Of a stretch of DNA of 27,299 bases, positions 1 to 6,433 are shown piece by piece. The DNA comes from an uncultured Micavibrio sp. (GTDB lineage Bacteria > Pseudomonadota > Alphaproteobacteria > Micavibrionales > UBA1664): contig CALBME010000195.1 in assembly GCA_937896295.1 (NCBI GenBank), positions 1-27,299 of the forward strand, in the 5' to 3' direction. The notes beneath the pieces were generated by a model. It was not told the DNA's origin, searched no databases, and worked only from the letters and a program-made list of their open reading frames with translations. The first letter of the stretch is position 1; every line of letters starts with the position of its first letter. The position numbers and the translations under genes were made by a program.

Positions 1-120
1 CCACCAGCTGGCGCCGGGGGTGAGCTCGATGGGTTCGCGCACGGCGGCGGCCTCGTTCTGCGGTACGGTGCACGCGCTTAAGGCGAGGAGGGAGAGGGAG
101 GCGAGAACAAAATGCTTCAT
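1..120 (-). CDS. Lipoprotein, N-terminal part only (runs off the window)
   Basis: Reading leftwards from the ATG at 118-120, the protein starts MKHFVLASLSLLALSAC, a short basic n-region, a Leu/Ser-rich hydrophobic stretch and a lipobox (LSAC). It is therefore expected to be lipidated at Cys17 and held in a membrane on the periplasmic side. Only 40 residues are present and the rest lies beyond base 1. An AAAGGA Shine-Dalgarno sequence sits just upstream. The mature part visible here, rich in Ala, Glu and Pro, gives no family. Export and lipidation are well supported; the function is unknown. Confidence 0.7.
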   Translation of the reverse strand, partial: MKHFVLASLSLLALSACTVPQNEAAAVREPIELTPGASWW

Positions 121-154
121 GGCGGTATCCTTTAACGGGTTGTGACATACCGCC
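121..154 (-). promoter_or_regulatory. Leader hairpin abutting the start codon of the lipoprotein gene
   Basis: On the minus strand an 8-bp perfect stem (GGCGGTAT / ATACCGCC) closes an 18-nt loop that contains the AAAGG ribosome-binding sequence. The stem ends directly against the ATG at 120. Folding would present or restrict the ribosome site. Seen in sequence; the regulatory effect is inference. Confidence 0.45.
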
Positions 155-182
155 AACGCGCGAACCGCCAAATCACTCCATG

Positions 183-208
183 GGAACTGCGCATCCCGCC
201 GCGCCGTT
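183..208 (+). promoter_or_regulatory. EcfG-type general-stress promoter
   Basis: GGAAC at 183-187, a 17-nt spacer, and CGTT at 205-208 match the known alphaproteobacterial EcfG (general stress response) promoter form GGAAC-N16/17-CGTT. The predicted start near 216 leaves a leader of about 18 nt carrying the strong ribosome site of the 67-aa gene at 234. The motif is seen directly; use by an EcfG sigma factor is inferred. Confidence 0.55.
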
Positions 209-233
209 TTAAAGAGAGAAGGAGATTTCAAAA

Positions 234-437
234 ATGGACGCACACAAAACCATTAAGGGTAAAAAGACGGCTCAGGCCCGTGTCGGCGCAGTACTCGCAA
301 ATGGCGTGGAGCATGTGGACAGCGCGCGCAAACCGAACCAGAGCGATACGGGCATCAAACACGCCCGGCCCGATGCCAGCTACCCGGAATACGACGCCGA
401 CCGCCAGTACGGCGCAGGGCAGAAGAAAAAGAAATAA
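234..437 (+). CDS. Small basic hydrophilic protein, 67 aa
   Basis: This ORF has an excellent ribosome-binding site (AGAAGGAGA, about 8 nt upstream), an ATG start and a stop 13 bp before the convergent gene at 451-786. The protein has no signal peptide or membrane segment, is rich in Lys, Arg, Ala and Asp, and ends in a lysine tail (KKKK). I recognise no family. Its promoter looks EcfG-dependent, which suggests a stress-induced small protein. The charged, probably disordered sequence would fit nucleic-acid or protein binding, but that is only inference. A longer ORF in another frame (142-588) lacks a ribosome site and was not preferred. Confidence 0.65.
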   Translation: MDAHKTIKGKKTAQARVGAVLANGVEHVDSARKPNQSDTGIKHARPDASYPEYDADRQYGAGQKKKK

Positions 438-450
438 GCGGCGGTTTCAT

Positions 451-786
451 TTACCGGCCTGCAGCCGCGCGCATCTGCGCCTGTTCGCGTGCGGCCGATA
501 CGGGGTCTTCGACGCCCAGCGCCTGCATGCTTGTCTGGTCCAGCGTTCCTGTAACGGGAAGCTGGTTTTTCTGCTGATAGGCGCGTAACGCCTGCACGGT
601 GTGGAAATTCAGGGTGCCGTCCGTCGCCACGTAAAACCCTTCCTGGCGTAACGCCTGCTGCGCCTGTGCGATCTGGTCGCGCGTGGGCTTGGTCGCGGCG
701 GCCGTCATGCCGGTGGCATGTGCGCCGGCCCCATGCAGGCTCGCAATGGTGGCAAAGGTCAGGATCAGGCGGCGTGTGCGTTTCAT
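451..786 (-). CDS. Exported protein with peptidoglycan-binding domain
   Basis: The 111-aa protein starts MKRTRRLILTFATIASLHG, a signal peptide with a strongly basic start and likely cleavage after the Ala/His-rich segment near residue 24. Residues about 35-90 form a PG_binding_1-like repeat: QAQQALRQEGFYVATDG, then a T(V)QALRAYQQKNQLPVTG core and an LDQTSMQALG end, the usual three-helix layout. It probably sits in the periplasm and contacts peptidoglycan; no catalytic domain is attached. The frame is open further upstream to 957, but that would run through the terminator of the gene at 920-1531. The ATG at 786 has an AGGTGA site and starts the signal peptide. It is related in domain content to the neighbour at 920-1531. 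Confidence 0.75.
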   Translation of the reverse strand: MKRTRRLILTFATIASLHGAGAHATGMTAAATKPTRDQIAQAQQALRQEGFYVATDGTLNFHTVQALRAYQQKNQLPVTGTLDQTSMQALGVEDPVSAAREQAQMRAAAGR

Positions 787-834
787 GCCATCACCTACGC
801 ATGAAAGGGCGAAAATGTTTCGGTGCGGGTATGC

Positions 835-866
835 AAAAACCCGCGAAAGCCTTGGCTCTCGCGGGT
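835..866 (-). terminator. Rho-independent terminator of the gene at 920-1531
   Basis: CCCGCGA (840-846) pairs with TCGCGGG (859-865), with an inner AGCC/GGCT stem. On the minus strand the hairpin is followed by five T residues (complement of 835-839). It sits 55 bp after the stop of the exported PG-binding gene and just upstream of the next minus-strand start at 786, so the two genes are likely separate transcripts. Confidence 0.75.
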
Positions 867-879
867 CTTGACGTCTTGA

Positions 880-905
880 CCGGCCCCGACAGGGAAAGGG
901 GCCGG
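880..905. other. Strong GC-rich hairpin next to the stop codon
   Basis: CCGGCCCC (880-887) pairs perfectly with GGGGCCGG (898-905) around a 10-nt loop. It lies between the stop codon at 920 and the terminator at 835-866. No T-run follows on the minus strand, so it is not itself a standard terminator; it may protect the 3' end of the mRNA. Confidence 0.5.
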
Positions 906-919
906 AAAAGCCTGTTCGC

Positions 920-1531
920 TTAGTTGTTTTCCAGCGAAGCGCGGGTGTCGGCGTCAATTTCGCCGGTCACGTTCAGCTTCTTGGATTTCTGGTATTCTTT
1001 CAGGGCTTCCTTGGTGCCTTTGCCCATCACACCGTCAGCCTTGACGTTGTAGCCGGCGGAAATCAGGTTCTGTTGAACCGTTTTGATTTCAGCGGCGCTG
1101 AGCATACCCAAGGCGCCTTTGGCGCGGGTTTTCATGACGCCCGTCTTGGTGTTCAGATCTTCGTTGATCTGGGCCGTGTCGGACTTGGCGTTGGCATCGA
1201 CGTTGGTCGATGCATGGGCGCGGGTGGCTTCATCGTCGCCGTCTTTGTAACCGACGCTGCCTTCGGCGTTGATGCCGTTGGCCGAGTTGTCGAGGGCGAC
1301 AGAACCCGAAGCCGTGCCGGCGCGGGTGCCGGTGGTCGAGGTGGCGCTGATCGAATTGTCGTTGACGCTGACATCGCCGCGTGCGGTCGAATTGTCAGCC
1401 GACGTTGCCGGCGCGTCCGAGTTGAACTGGGTTTCGCTGCGGACGGCGGCAGTGCCTTCGGCCATTGCGGCGCCCGGAATGATGGCCAGCGCGCTTGCGC
1501 CGAGCAGGGCAGTCAGAATGAACTTTTTCAT
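920..1531 (-). CDS. Exported protein, low-complexity linker plus C-terminal peptidoglycan-binding domain
   Basis: The 203-aa protein starts with a classic signal peptide (MKKFILTALLGASALAIIPG, cleavage likely after AMA near residue 24). Residues about 25-130 are low-complexity Ser/Thr/Ala/Asp/Asn, probably disordered and secreted. Residues about 140-203 are a PG_binding_1-like domain: LSAAEIKTVQQNLISAGYNV, then KGTKEALKEYQKSKKLNVTG and a final helix. The ATG at 1531 has a GGAG site 8 nt upstream. It is probably an envelope or cell-wall-associated protein; no enzyme domain is visible. It ends in a hairpin and terminator, and a stress-type promoter-like motif lies upstream at 1579-1604. Confidence 0.8.
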   Translation of the reverse strand: MKKFILTALLGASALAIIPGAAMAEGTAAVRSETQFNSDAPATSADNSTARGDVSVNDNSISATSTTGTRAGTASGSVALDNSANGINAEGSVGYKDGDDEATRAHASTNVDANAKSDTAQINEDLNTKTGVMKTRAKGALGMLSAAEIKTVQQNLISAGYNVKADGVMGKGTKEALKEYQKSKKLNVTGEIDADTRASLENN

Positions 1532-1578
1532 GTTTAGATCTCCGTGTGTTGTGTTTGGGATAGCTCCCTGGACCTAAC

Positions 1579-1604
1579 AACGCACCGGTGCGGGAAAAAG
1601 TTTC
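1579..1604 (-). promoter_or_regulatory. EcfG-like promoter for the gene at 920-1531
   Basis: On the minus strand GAAAC (1604-1600), a 17-nt spacer and CGTT (1582-1579) resemble the EcfG form with one mismatch in the -35. A perfect 12-bp palindrome, CGCACCGGTGCG (1581-1592), overlaps the -10 and could be an operator. The leader to the ATG would be about 40 nt. Confidence 0.35.
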
Positions 1605-1644
1605 ATCCCCTTTTATTAACCTTTGGGGCCGGTTATATAAGGGT

Positions 1645-2466
1645 ATGGCCTTTTTCATAGATTCGCACTGTCACCTGAATTCCCGGAATATCGAAAAACT
1701 GGGCGATCCGGACGCTCTGGTGGCCCGCGCCAACGCCGCCGGCGTGGCGGGCATGGTCACCATATGCTGCCGCATGGCTGAGGAGCCACCGGTCTTGAAG
1801 GCCATCACCGACCGGAACAAAAATGTCTGGATGACCGTGGGCACCCACCCGCACGACGCGTCGAGCGAGGCGGAAAAGGCGTTCACCACTGCCGACATCG
1901 TCGCCATGGCACGCAGCCATCCGAAAATCGTGGGCATTGGCGAATGCGGCCTCGATTATTTTTATCATCATTCGACGCCGGAGGATCAGGCCGAAGGCTT
2001 CCGCAAACACATCCGCGCCTGCATCGAAACCGGCCTGCCCATCGTCGTGCATGCCCGCGATGCCGATCAGGACATCATCCGCATCCTGAAGGAGGAGGGC
2101 GCGGGCGACAAAAATCTGACCGGCGTCATGCACTGTTTTTCGTCCAGCGCGTGGATGGCGGACGAGGCGCTGGCGCTTGGGTTCTACCTGTCGTTTTCCG
2201 GCATCGTGACGTTTAAAAACGCGCAAAGCCTGCGCGACATCGCGCGCAACACGCCGAAGGACAAATTCCTGATCGAAACCGACGCGCCGTACCTTGCGCC
2301 CGAACCGTTCCGCAAGAACACGAACGAACCCGCACTGGTTATCAATACTGCCAATGTGCTGGCCGAACTGCACGACCTGACGCGCGATGAAATCGGTACG
2401 CTGACCGCCAGTAATTTCTTCAACCTCTTCACCCGGGCTAAGGACACATGGCTCGCGGCAGCGTAA
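1645..2466 (+). CDS. tatD: TatD-family metal-dependent deoxyribonuclease
   Basis: The 273-aa protein has the full TatD metal-binding set of an amidohydrolase-like TIM barrel: DSHCHL at residues 6-11, GIGECGLDYF around residue 90, VVHARDA, MHCFSS and ETDAPYLAPE. Family members are Mg-dependent 3'-5' DNases acting on damaged single-stranded DNA, in the cytoplasm. The frame is open to a GTG at 1588, but family proteins begin at M-x-FIDSHCHL, so I chose the ATG at 1645. Its ribosome site (AAGGG) is unusually close to the start. The 3' end overlaps the metallo-hydrolase gene by 19 bp, so the two are probably co-translated. Confidence 0.92.
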   Translation: MAFFIDSHCHLNSRNIEKLGDPDALVARANAAGVAGMVTICCRMAEEPPVLKAITDRNKNVWMTVGTHPHDASSEAEKAFTTADIVAMARSHPKIVGIGECGLDYFYHHSTPEDQAEGFRKHIRACIETGLPIVVHARDADQDIIRILKEEGAGDKNLTGVMHCFSSSAWMADEALALGFYLSFSGIVTFKNAQSLRDIARNTPKDKFLIETDAPYLAPEPFRKNTNEPALVINTANVLAELHDLTRDEIGTLTASNFFNLFTRAKDTWLAAA

Positions 2467-3251
2467 AAATTCTTGGCTCCGGCTCTTCGGGTGGCGTACC
2501 GCTGGTGACGGGGTACTGGGGCGACTGCGACCCGGCCAACCCGAAAAACCGTCGCATGCGTGCGTCGATCGCGGTGCGCACCGATCAGGCCTGCATCGTG
2601 GTGGATACGGGGCCGGATTTCCGTGAACAGACCCTGAAGTTCGGCATCACCAAAATCGACGCGGTCTATTACACCCATGCCCATTCCGACCATGTGAACG
2701 GCATCGACGAACTGCGCTATCTGAAATTCGTGCAGAAAGACATGGTCCGCGCCTACGGCGACCTCGATACGCTGAACGAACTGCAGGCGCGCTTTACGCA
2801 TATGTTCGCGCCCTCTGCCGACGGCCTGTATCAGGCCGTGGTCACGCCCATTGCGTGGAACGACGACCAGTACGGCCAGCGCCAGTTCGCGGGCAATATT
2901 CATGTGACGCCCTTCCGCCAGCGTCATGGCAAGGCGGGCCGGTCCGTCGGGTACCGTTTTGGCGATTTCGCCTATTCGACCGATGTATCCGCCCCCGCGC
3001 CGGGCATGCTGGAAACGCTTAAGGGCATCGATACATGGCTGGTCGACTGCGCCCAGTACGGCACCGATTACACGGTCGTGCATCCCAATCTGGAACTGGT
3101 GCGTGAATGGAACGAAACGGTGGGCGCGCGCCGCGTGATTCTGACCCACCTGACGCCGCGGCTTGATTACGACGTGCTCAGCCGCGAAATGCCTGACGGT
3201 TACGAAGTGGCCTTTGACGGCATGGAAATTTCAATCGAAACCGGCACATGA
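2448..3251 (+). CDS. MBL-fold metallo-hydrolase (PhnP-like)
   Basis: The 267-aa protein carries the metallo-beta-lactamase signature HAHSDH at residues 77-82, preceded by the strand and DTGPDFR motif (53-59). Later ligands are RQRHGK, a STDVSAP aspartate, and the histidine in ILTHLTP. The N-terminal GSGSSGGVP plus the DPANPKN cysteine-containing loop resemble PhnP-type phosphoribosyl cyclic phosphodiesterases. In alphaproteobacteria such genes commonly follow tatD. No phn genes are nearby, so a role in phosphonate use is not implied; general cyclic-phosphate or nucleotide hydrolysis is the safer inference. The start overlaps tatD by 19 bp, and the end overlaps the convergent xth gene by 52 bp. 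Confidence 0.88.
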   Translation: MARGSVKILGSGSSGGVPLVTGYWGDCDPANPKNRRMRASIAVRTDQACIVVDTGPDFREQTLKFGITKIDAVYYTHAHSDHVNGIDELRYLKFVQKDMVRAYGDLDTLNELQARFTHMFAPSADGLYQAVVTPIAWNDDQYGQRQFAGNIHVTPFRQRHGKAGRSVGYRFGDFAYSTDVSAPAPGMLETLKGIDTWLVDCAQYGTDYTVVHPNLELVREWNETVGARRVILTHLTPRLDYDVLSREMPDGYEVAFDGMEISIETGT

Positions 3252-3973
3252 TCCGACGCCTTTTCCCGCGCACGTTCGTCGCGGTGGATGGTTGCACCCC
3301 GGCAGCGGTCCGCGATCTGCGGGCTCATCAGGAAATGGTCGATCCGGATGCCGTTATCGCGTTCCCATGAATTGAAATAATCCCAGAACGTGTACAGCCC
3401 TTCCTCCGGCCTGAACATGCGCACCGCATCGGTAAGGCCAAGGCCGAGGAACTGCCGGTACAAGGCGCGGCTTTCAGGCTGGAACAGCGCGTCGTCCAGC
3501 CAGTTTTTGGGATTCTTTGCGTCGATGTCCTCGGGGATGATGTTGTAATCGCCGCATACGACGAACGGGACTTCATCGTTCAGCAATGTCTGCATGCGTG
3601 CATACAGCCGGTTGAGCCAGTCGATCTTGTAGGTGAATTTCTCGGTCCCCAGGGGGTTGCCGTTCGGGGCGTAGATGTTGATGACGCGCACGCCCTGCAC
3701 ATCGGCTTCACAATACCGCGCCTGTTCGTCGCCCAGTGTCTTCGAGACCGGTTGTGCGTCTGCGCGGGTCAGGATGGCTACGCCGTGATAGGCTTTCTGC
3801 CCGACGATGATGGCCCTGTATCCGGCGGCCTCGATCTCGGCCAGCGGGAACTGTTCCTCGAGGCATTTGATTTCCTGAAGGCACATGACATCCGGCTTTT
3901 CGGCATTCAGAAAGTCGATCAGCAGGTTCAGGCGCGCGCGGATCGAATTGACGTTGTAAGTCGTGATCTTCAT
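3200..3973 (-). CDS. xth: Exodeoxyribonuclease III (AP endonuclease, Xth family)
   Basis: The 257-aa protein belongs to the endonuclease/exonuclease/phosphatase fold: MKITTYNVNSIRARL at the start, LQEIK with the metal-binding Glu34, the NGNPLGTEKF loop, CGDYNI (catalytic Asp/Asn), IDHFLMS, and the C-terminal SDHVPV containing the catalytic Asp-His. It cuts DNA at abasic sites and trims 3' ends in base excision repair, in the cytoplasm. The frame extends upstream to 4060, but the family start is the MKI at 3973. The last residues (after VPVSIEI) form a short tail overlapping the convergent metallo-hydrolase gene. It diverges from the LemA-like gene at 4009 with a 35-bp gap. Confidence 0.95.
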   Translation of the reverse strand: MKITTYNVNSIRARLNLLIDFLNAEKPDVMCLQEIKCLEEQFPLAEIEAAGYRAIIVGQKAYHGVAILTRADAQPVSKTLGDEQARYCEADVQGVRVINIYAPNGNPLGTEKFTYKIDWLNRLYARMQTLLNDEVPFVVCGDYNIIPEDIDAKNPKNWLDDALFQPESRALYRQFLGLGLTDAVRMFRPEEGLYTFWDYFNSWERDNGIRIDHFLMSPQIADRCRGATIHRDERAREKASDHVPVSIEISMPSKATS

Positions 3974-4008
3974 TCCTATGTTTTTAGGGCAGAGTTTGGG
4001 AAATAGCC

Positions 4009-4575
4009 ATGCGCCTTTTGATACTGCTTGCCTTAAGCCTGTTTTTAACCGCCTGCGCACCGGCCGAGATGCCGGTGTTGCGCGAACAGGCGGCTGCGCG
4101 CTGGGGCGATGTCATGGCCCGTTATGATGCCCGCGCCAACCTTGCGCCCATCATGATTGCAATCGTGCGCCGCTATGCGGCACGCGAAAACGACGCGTTG
4201 ATCGAGGTTGCGGACGCGCGGCGTACCGCGCTGCATTTCAATATGGGCCCGGACCCGTCCGAGGATCCGGAAGGGTTCGCCCGTTATGTTCGGGTGCAGG
4301 AACGGCTGGATCGCAGCGTCGCGCGGCTGATCGAGATTACCACCTATTACAGGGATTCAGGCGAAAATCAGAATTTAAAGACCGTTCTGGATCAATGGCG
4401 CACCGCGCAGGCGGCTGTTGTGATGGCGCAAACGGGGTATGACGGCGCGGCCCGGCTTTATAATGACCACCTGTCCGGTCTGAAGGGACGCTGGTGGGCG
4501 CGGCTGGGTGGCCGGCATCACCGTGCGCCGATGCCTCTTTTCGCGGACTTGCCGCCGCCGCCAGCCGCGATATGA
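4009..4575 (+). CDS. LemA-like lipoprotein, divergent copy
   Basis: The 188-aa protein begins MRLLILLALSLFLTAC, a lipoprotein signal with Cys16. The body aligns along its length with the LemA protein encoded next door: REQAAARWGDVMARYDARANL matches EEQAKAKWADVQAQYQRRVDL in position, and RWWARLGG matches KWWAKLMY. The usual LemA core V-D-L-I-P-N-L is changed to A-N-L-A-P-I-M, and N-Y-P-x-L-K is changed to Y-Y-R and D-S-G-E-N. It therefore looks like a diverged tandem duplicate, with helical coiled-coil character. Family function is unclear; LemA proteins often occur beside TPM-domain proteins, as here. A short His/Pro-rich tail is unique to this copy. Confidence 0.8.
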   Translation: MRLLILLALSLFLTACAPAEMPVLREQAAARWGDVMARYDARANLAPIMIAIVRRYAARENDALIEVADARRTALHFNMGPDPSEDPEGFARYVRVQERLDRSVARLIEITTYYRDSGENQNLKTVLDQWRTAQAAVVMAQTGYDGAARLYNDHLSGLKGRWWARLGGRHHRAPMPLFADLPPPPAAI

Positions 4576-4615
4576 TGAGTGACGGAACCAGTTCTTTTTA
4601 TTAAGGGAAAACACC

Positions 4616-5194
4616 ATGCGTCTTTTGGCTTTATTGTTCACCGTTCTTTTTCTGGCCGGTTGCGGCATCAACAATGTCCCGACTTACGAGGAACAGGCCA
4701 AAGCCAAATGGGCCGACGTGCAGGCGCAGTATCAGCGCCGCGTCGATCTGATCCCGAACCTGGTGGCCACGGTGAAGGGGTTTGCGGCGCAGGAAAAAGA
4801 GGTGTTGACCGAAGTGACGCAGGCCCGCGCACAGGCGACGCAGGTGAACATCAGCGCCCAGACCGTGACGGACCCGGCCGCATTCGCCCAGTTTCAGGAG
4901 GCGCAAGGCCGTCTGAGCACCGGCCTTGGCCGCCTGCTGGCGATTGCAGAAAACTATCCCACCCTGAAGTCGAACCAGAACTTCCTGTCCCTGCAAAGCC
5001 AACTTGAAGGCACGGAAAACCGCATTGCCGTCGCACGCCGCGATTATAACGAGGCCGTGCGCGTCTATAATACCGAACTGAAAACCATTCCCGGCAAATG
5101 GTGGGCAAAGCTGATGTACCCGGATGCAAAACCGATGGAATTGTTCACGGCCACGACCGAAGGTGCGGATAAGGCGCCCGCCGTCAGCTTTTAA
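4616..5194 (+). CDS. lemA: LemA family lipoprotein
   Basis: The 192-aa protein begins MRLLALLFTVLFLAGC, a lipoprotein signal with lipobox LAGC and Cys16. It has the conserved LemA features: an extended helical body with RRVDLIPNLVATVKGFA near residue 42, the AQ(G)RLSTGLGRLLAIAENYP segment, LKSNQNFLSLQSQLEGTENR, and an ARRDYNEAVRVYNT helix. LemA proteins are membrane-anchored helical proteins without a settled biochemical role. An AAGGGA ribosome site sits 8 nt upstream. The stop codon overlaps the start of the TPM gene (TAATG), so the two are translationally coupled. Confidence 0.9.
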   Translation: MRLLALLFTVLFLAGCGINNVPTYEEQAKAKWADVQAQYQRRVDLIPNLVATVKGFAAQEKEVLTEVTQARAQATQVNISAQTVTDPAAFAQFQEAQGRLSTGLGRLLAIAENYPTLKSNQNFLSLQSQLEGTENRIAVARRDYNEAVRVYNTELKTIPGKWWAKLMYPDAKPMELFTATTEGADKAPAVSF

Positions 5195-6042
5195 TGCTGG
5201 GCGCCGATAACGATATGATCCCGCGCCGCCAGGCGCTGGGCATGCAGATGCCGGGTGCGTTGTTGTTCCTGGCTGTCATCAGTCTGTTTGTCTGGGAATT
5301 CATACAACCCTTCCTGCTGTCGATGGAGGCACCGCAGTTCCCGGTGCTGACGGGACGCGTGGTCGATCAGGCCGGCGTGCTGGATGCGCAAAGCATCGCC
5401 CGCATCGCCGGGATCTCGGAAAATCTGGAATCGAAAACCGGCGCGCAGCTGGTAACCGTGACCGTGCCGGACCTTCAGGGCCGTACGATCGAAGACTATG
5501 GCTATCAACTGGGTCGTCACTGGCAGATCGGGCGCAAGGATCACGATGACGGCGTCCTGCTGATCGCTGCGCCCAATGACCGCGTCGTGCGGATCGAGGT
5601 GGGCTACGGGCTGGAAGGTGTCCTGACCGATGCCGCGTCCAGTGTCATCATTCAGAACGATATACTGCCACGTTTTCGTGAAAACGACCTATCCGGCGGC
5701 CTGACGGCAGGGGCGAAGGCGATTGCGACCCTTGTGGCCGGCGTGCCGCCCGAAGAACGCCCGGGCAAGGGCGATCCTGCCCTGCATCCGGCGCCGCAAT
5801 CGCGTATCGGCATTGACTGGGTCGGTTTGCTGTTCCCGCTGGCCATGCTGCTGATCCCGCTGATCCAGATCGCGCGGTTTTTATATGCGCTGATCAATCC
5901 TGCCTACGGCGCCGAACTGGTGAAACGCCCGCGCCGCGGCCGTGGGGGCGGCGGTGGCTGGGGTGGTGGAAGTGGCGGCGGTGGTGGCTTCCGCGGGCGC
6001 GGCGGTTCATTCGGCGGCGGCGGATCATCCGGGCGCTGGTAA
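5194..6042 (+). CDS. TPM-domain membrane protein (YgcG-like)
   Basis: The 282-aa protein has an N-terminal membrane segment (about residues 20-40) and then a TPM domain (about 55-190). That domain shows the characteristic GRVVDQAGVLD, TGAQLVTVTVPDL, IGRKDHDDGVLLIAAPNDR, RIEVGYGLEGVLTDA and a late I-x-x-DILPRF. A second membrane segment follows (about 205-230). The tail, from about residue 245, is almost only Gly, Arg, Ser and Trp and ends SSGRW. The TPM domain would face the periplasm. Such proteins commonly pair with LemA; some related domains have been linked to photosystem assembly or phosphatase activity, but this protein's role is unknown. Start chosen at the ATG overlapping the lemA stop; an in-frame ATG at 5215 is the alternative. 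Confidence 0.88.
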   Translation: MLGADNDMIPRRQALGMQMPGALLFLAVISLFVWEFIQPFLLSMEAPQFPVLTGRVVDQAGVLDAQSIARIAGISENLESKTGAQLVTVTVPDLQGRTIEDYGYQLGRHWQIGRKDHDDGVLLIAAPNDRVVRIEVGYGLEGVLTDAASSVIIQNDILPRFRENDLSGGLTAGAKAIATLVAGVPPEERPGKGDPALHPAPQSRIGIDWVGLLFPLAMLLIPLIQIARFLYALINPAYGAELVKRPRRGRGGGGGWGGGSGGGGGFRGRGGSFGGGGSSGRW

Positions 6043-6045
6043 AAC

Positions 6046-6369
6046 CTAGCCAATCGAAAATGACGTGCCGCAGCCGCATCCGGAAACGGCATTCGGGTTG
6101 TTCACCTTGAAATGGGCACCCGAAAGATTGTCGATGAAATCAACCGTGGACCCAGCCATCAGGGGCAGGGAGGTGGAATCGACCACAAGCGCCGCACCTG
6201 CATGTTCGAATACGCGGTCATCGCCCTCGGGCGCGTCGGCAAAGCCGAAAACATACTGAAACCCGGAACAGCCGCCCCCCTCGACCGAAAGGCGGACCAT
6301 CTTGGCCGTATGTTCGGTGCACAGGGTCTTGATACGCGCGGCGGCGCTGTCGGTCAGTGTCAGGTCCAT
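6046..6369 (-). CDS. erpA: Iron-sulfur cluster insertion protein, ErpA/IscA family
   Basis: The 107-aa protein is a HesB/IscA-fold A-type carrier with the three conserved cysteines: Cys34 in EGGGCSGF, and Cys98 and Cys100 in SGCGCGTSF. Conserved VDxxSLPLMAGSTVDF and FKVNNPNA segments lie between them. A-type carriers receive Fe-S clusters from scaffolds and hand them to target enzymes in the cytoplasm. No isc or suf genes are adjacent, which fits ErpA better than IscA/SufA, although the split is not certain from sequence alone. It converges on the TPM gene with a 3-bp gap and diverges from dgt across 64 bp. Confidence 0.9.
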   Translation of the reverse strand: MDLTLTDSAAARIKTLCTEHTAKMVRLSVEGGGCSGFQYVFGFADAPEGDDRVFEHAGAALVVDSTSLPLMAGSTVDFIDNLSGAHFKVNNPNAVSGCGCGTSFSIG

Positions 6370-6397
6370 GCCTATAAGATGATCGTATCTGAAAGGC

Positions 6398-6426
6398 TTT
6401 TCAAGTTATTGGCATAACTGTATCTT
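6398..6426 (+). promoter_or_regulatory. Possible promoter of dgt, near-leaderless
   Basis: TTTTCA (6398-6403), a 17-nt spacer and TATCTT (6421-6426) resemble a sigma-70 promoter. The -10 lies 7 nt before the dgt ATG and no ribosome site is visible, so the transcript may start at or near the start codon. Confidence 0.35.
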
Positions 6427-6433
6427 TGCGCCC

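Noticed and set aside
142..588. 148-aa ORF overlapping the small gene at 234
   Set aside because: No ribosome site, Arg-rich shadow composition, and it overlaps the well-supported ORF at 234-437 and the gene at 451-786.
796..825. GAAAC-N17-CGTA as a stress promoter for the gene at 786
   Set aside because: The -10 is imperfect and the predicted start would remove the ribosome site; too weak to call.
787..957. Extension of the PG-binding ORF upstream to 957
   Set aside because: It would cover a terminator and hairpin and put the signal peptide in the middle of the protein.
1588..1644. GTG start at 1588 for tatD
   Set aside because: TatD proteins begin directly before FIDSHCHL; the extra 19 residues have no family support.
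5940..6042. GGC-rich repeat tract at the end of the TPM gene
   Set aside because: It is the codon run of a Gly-rich protein tail, typical of TPM proteins, not a DNA repeat element.
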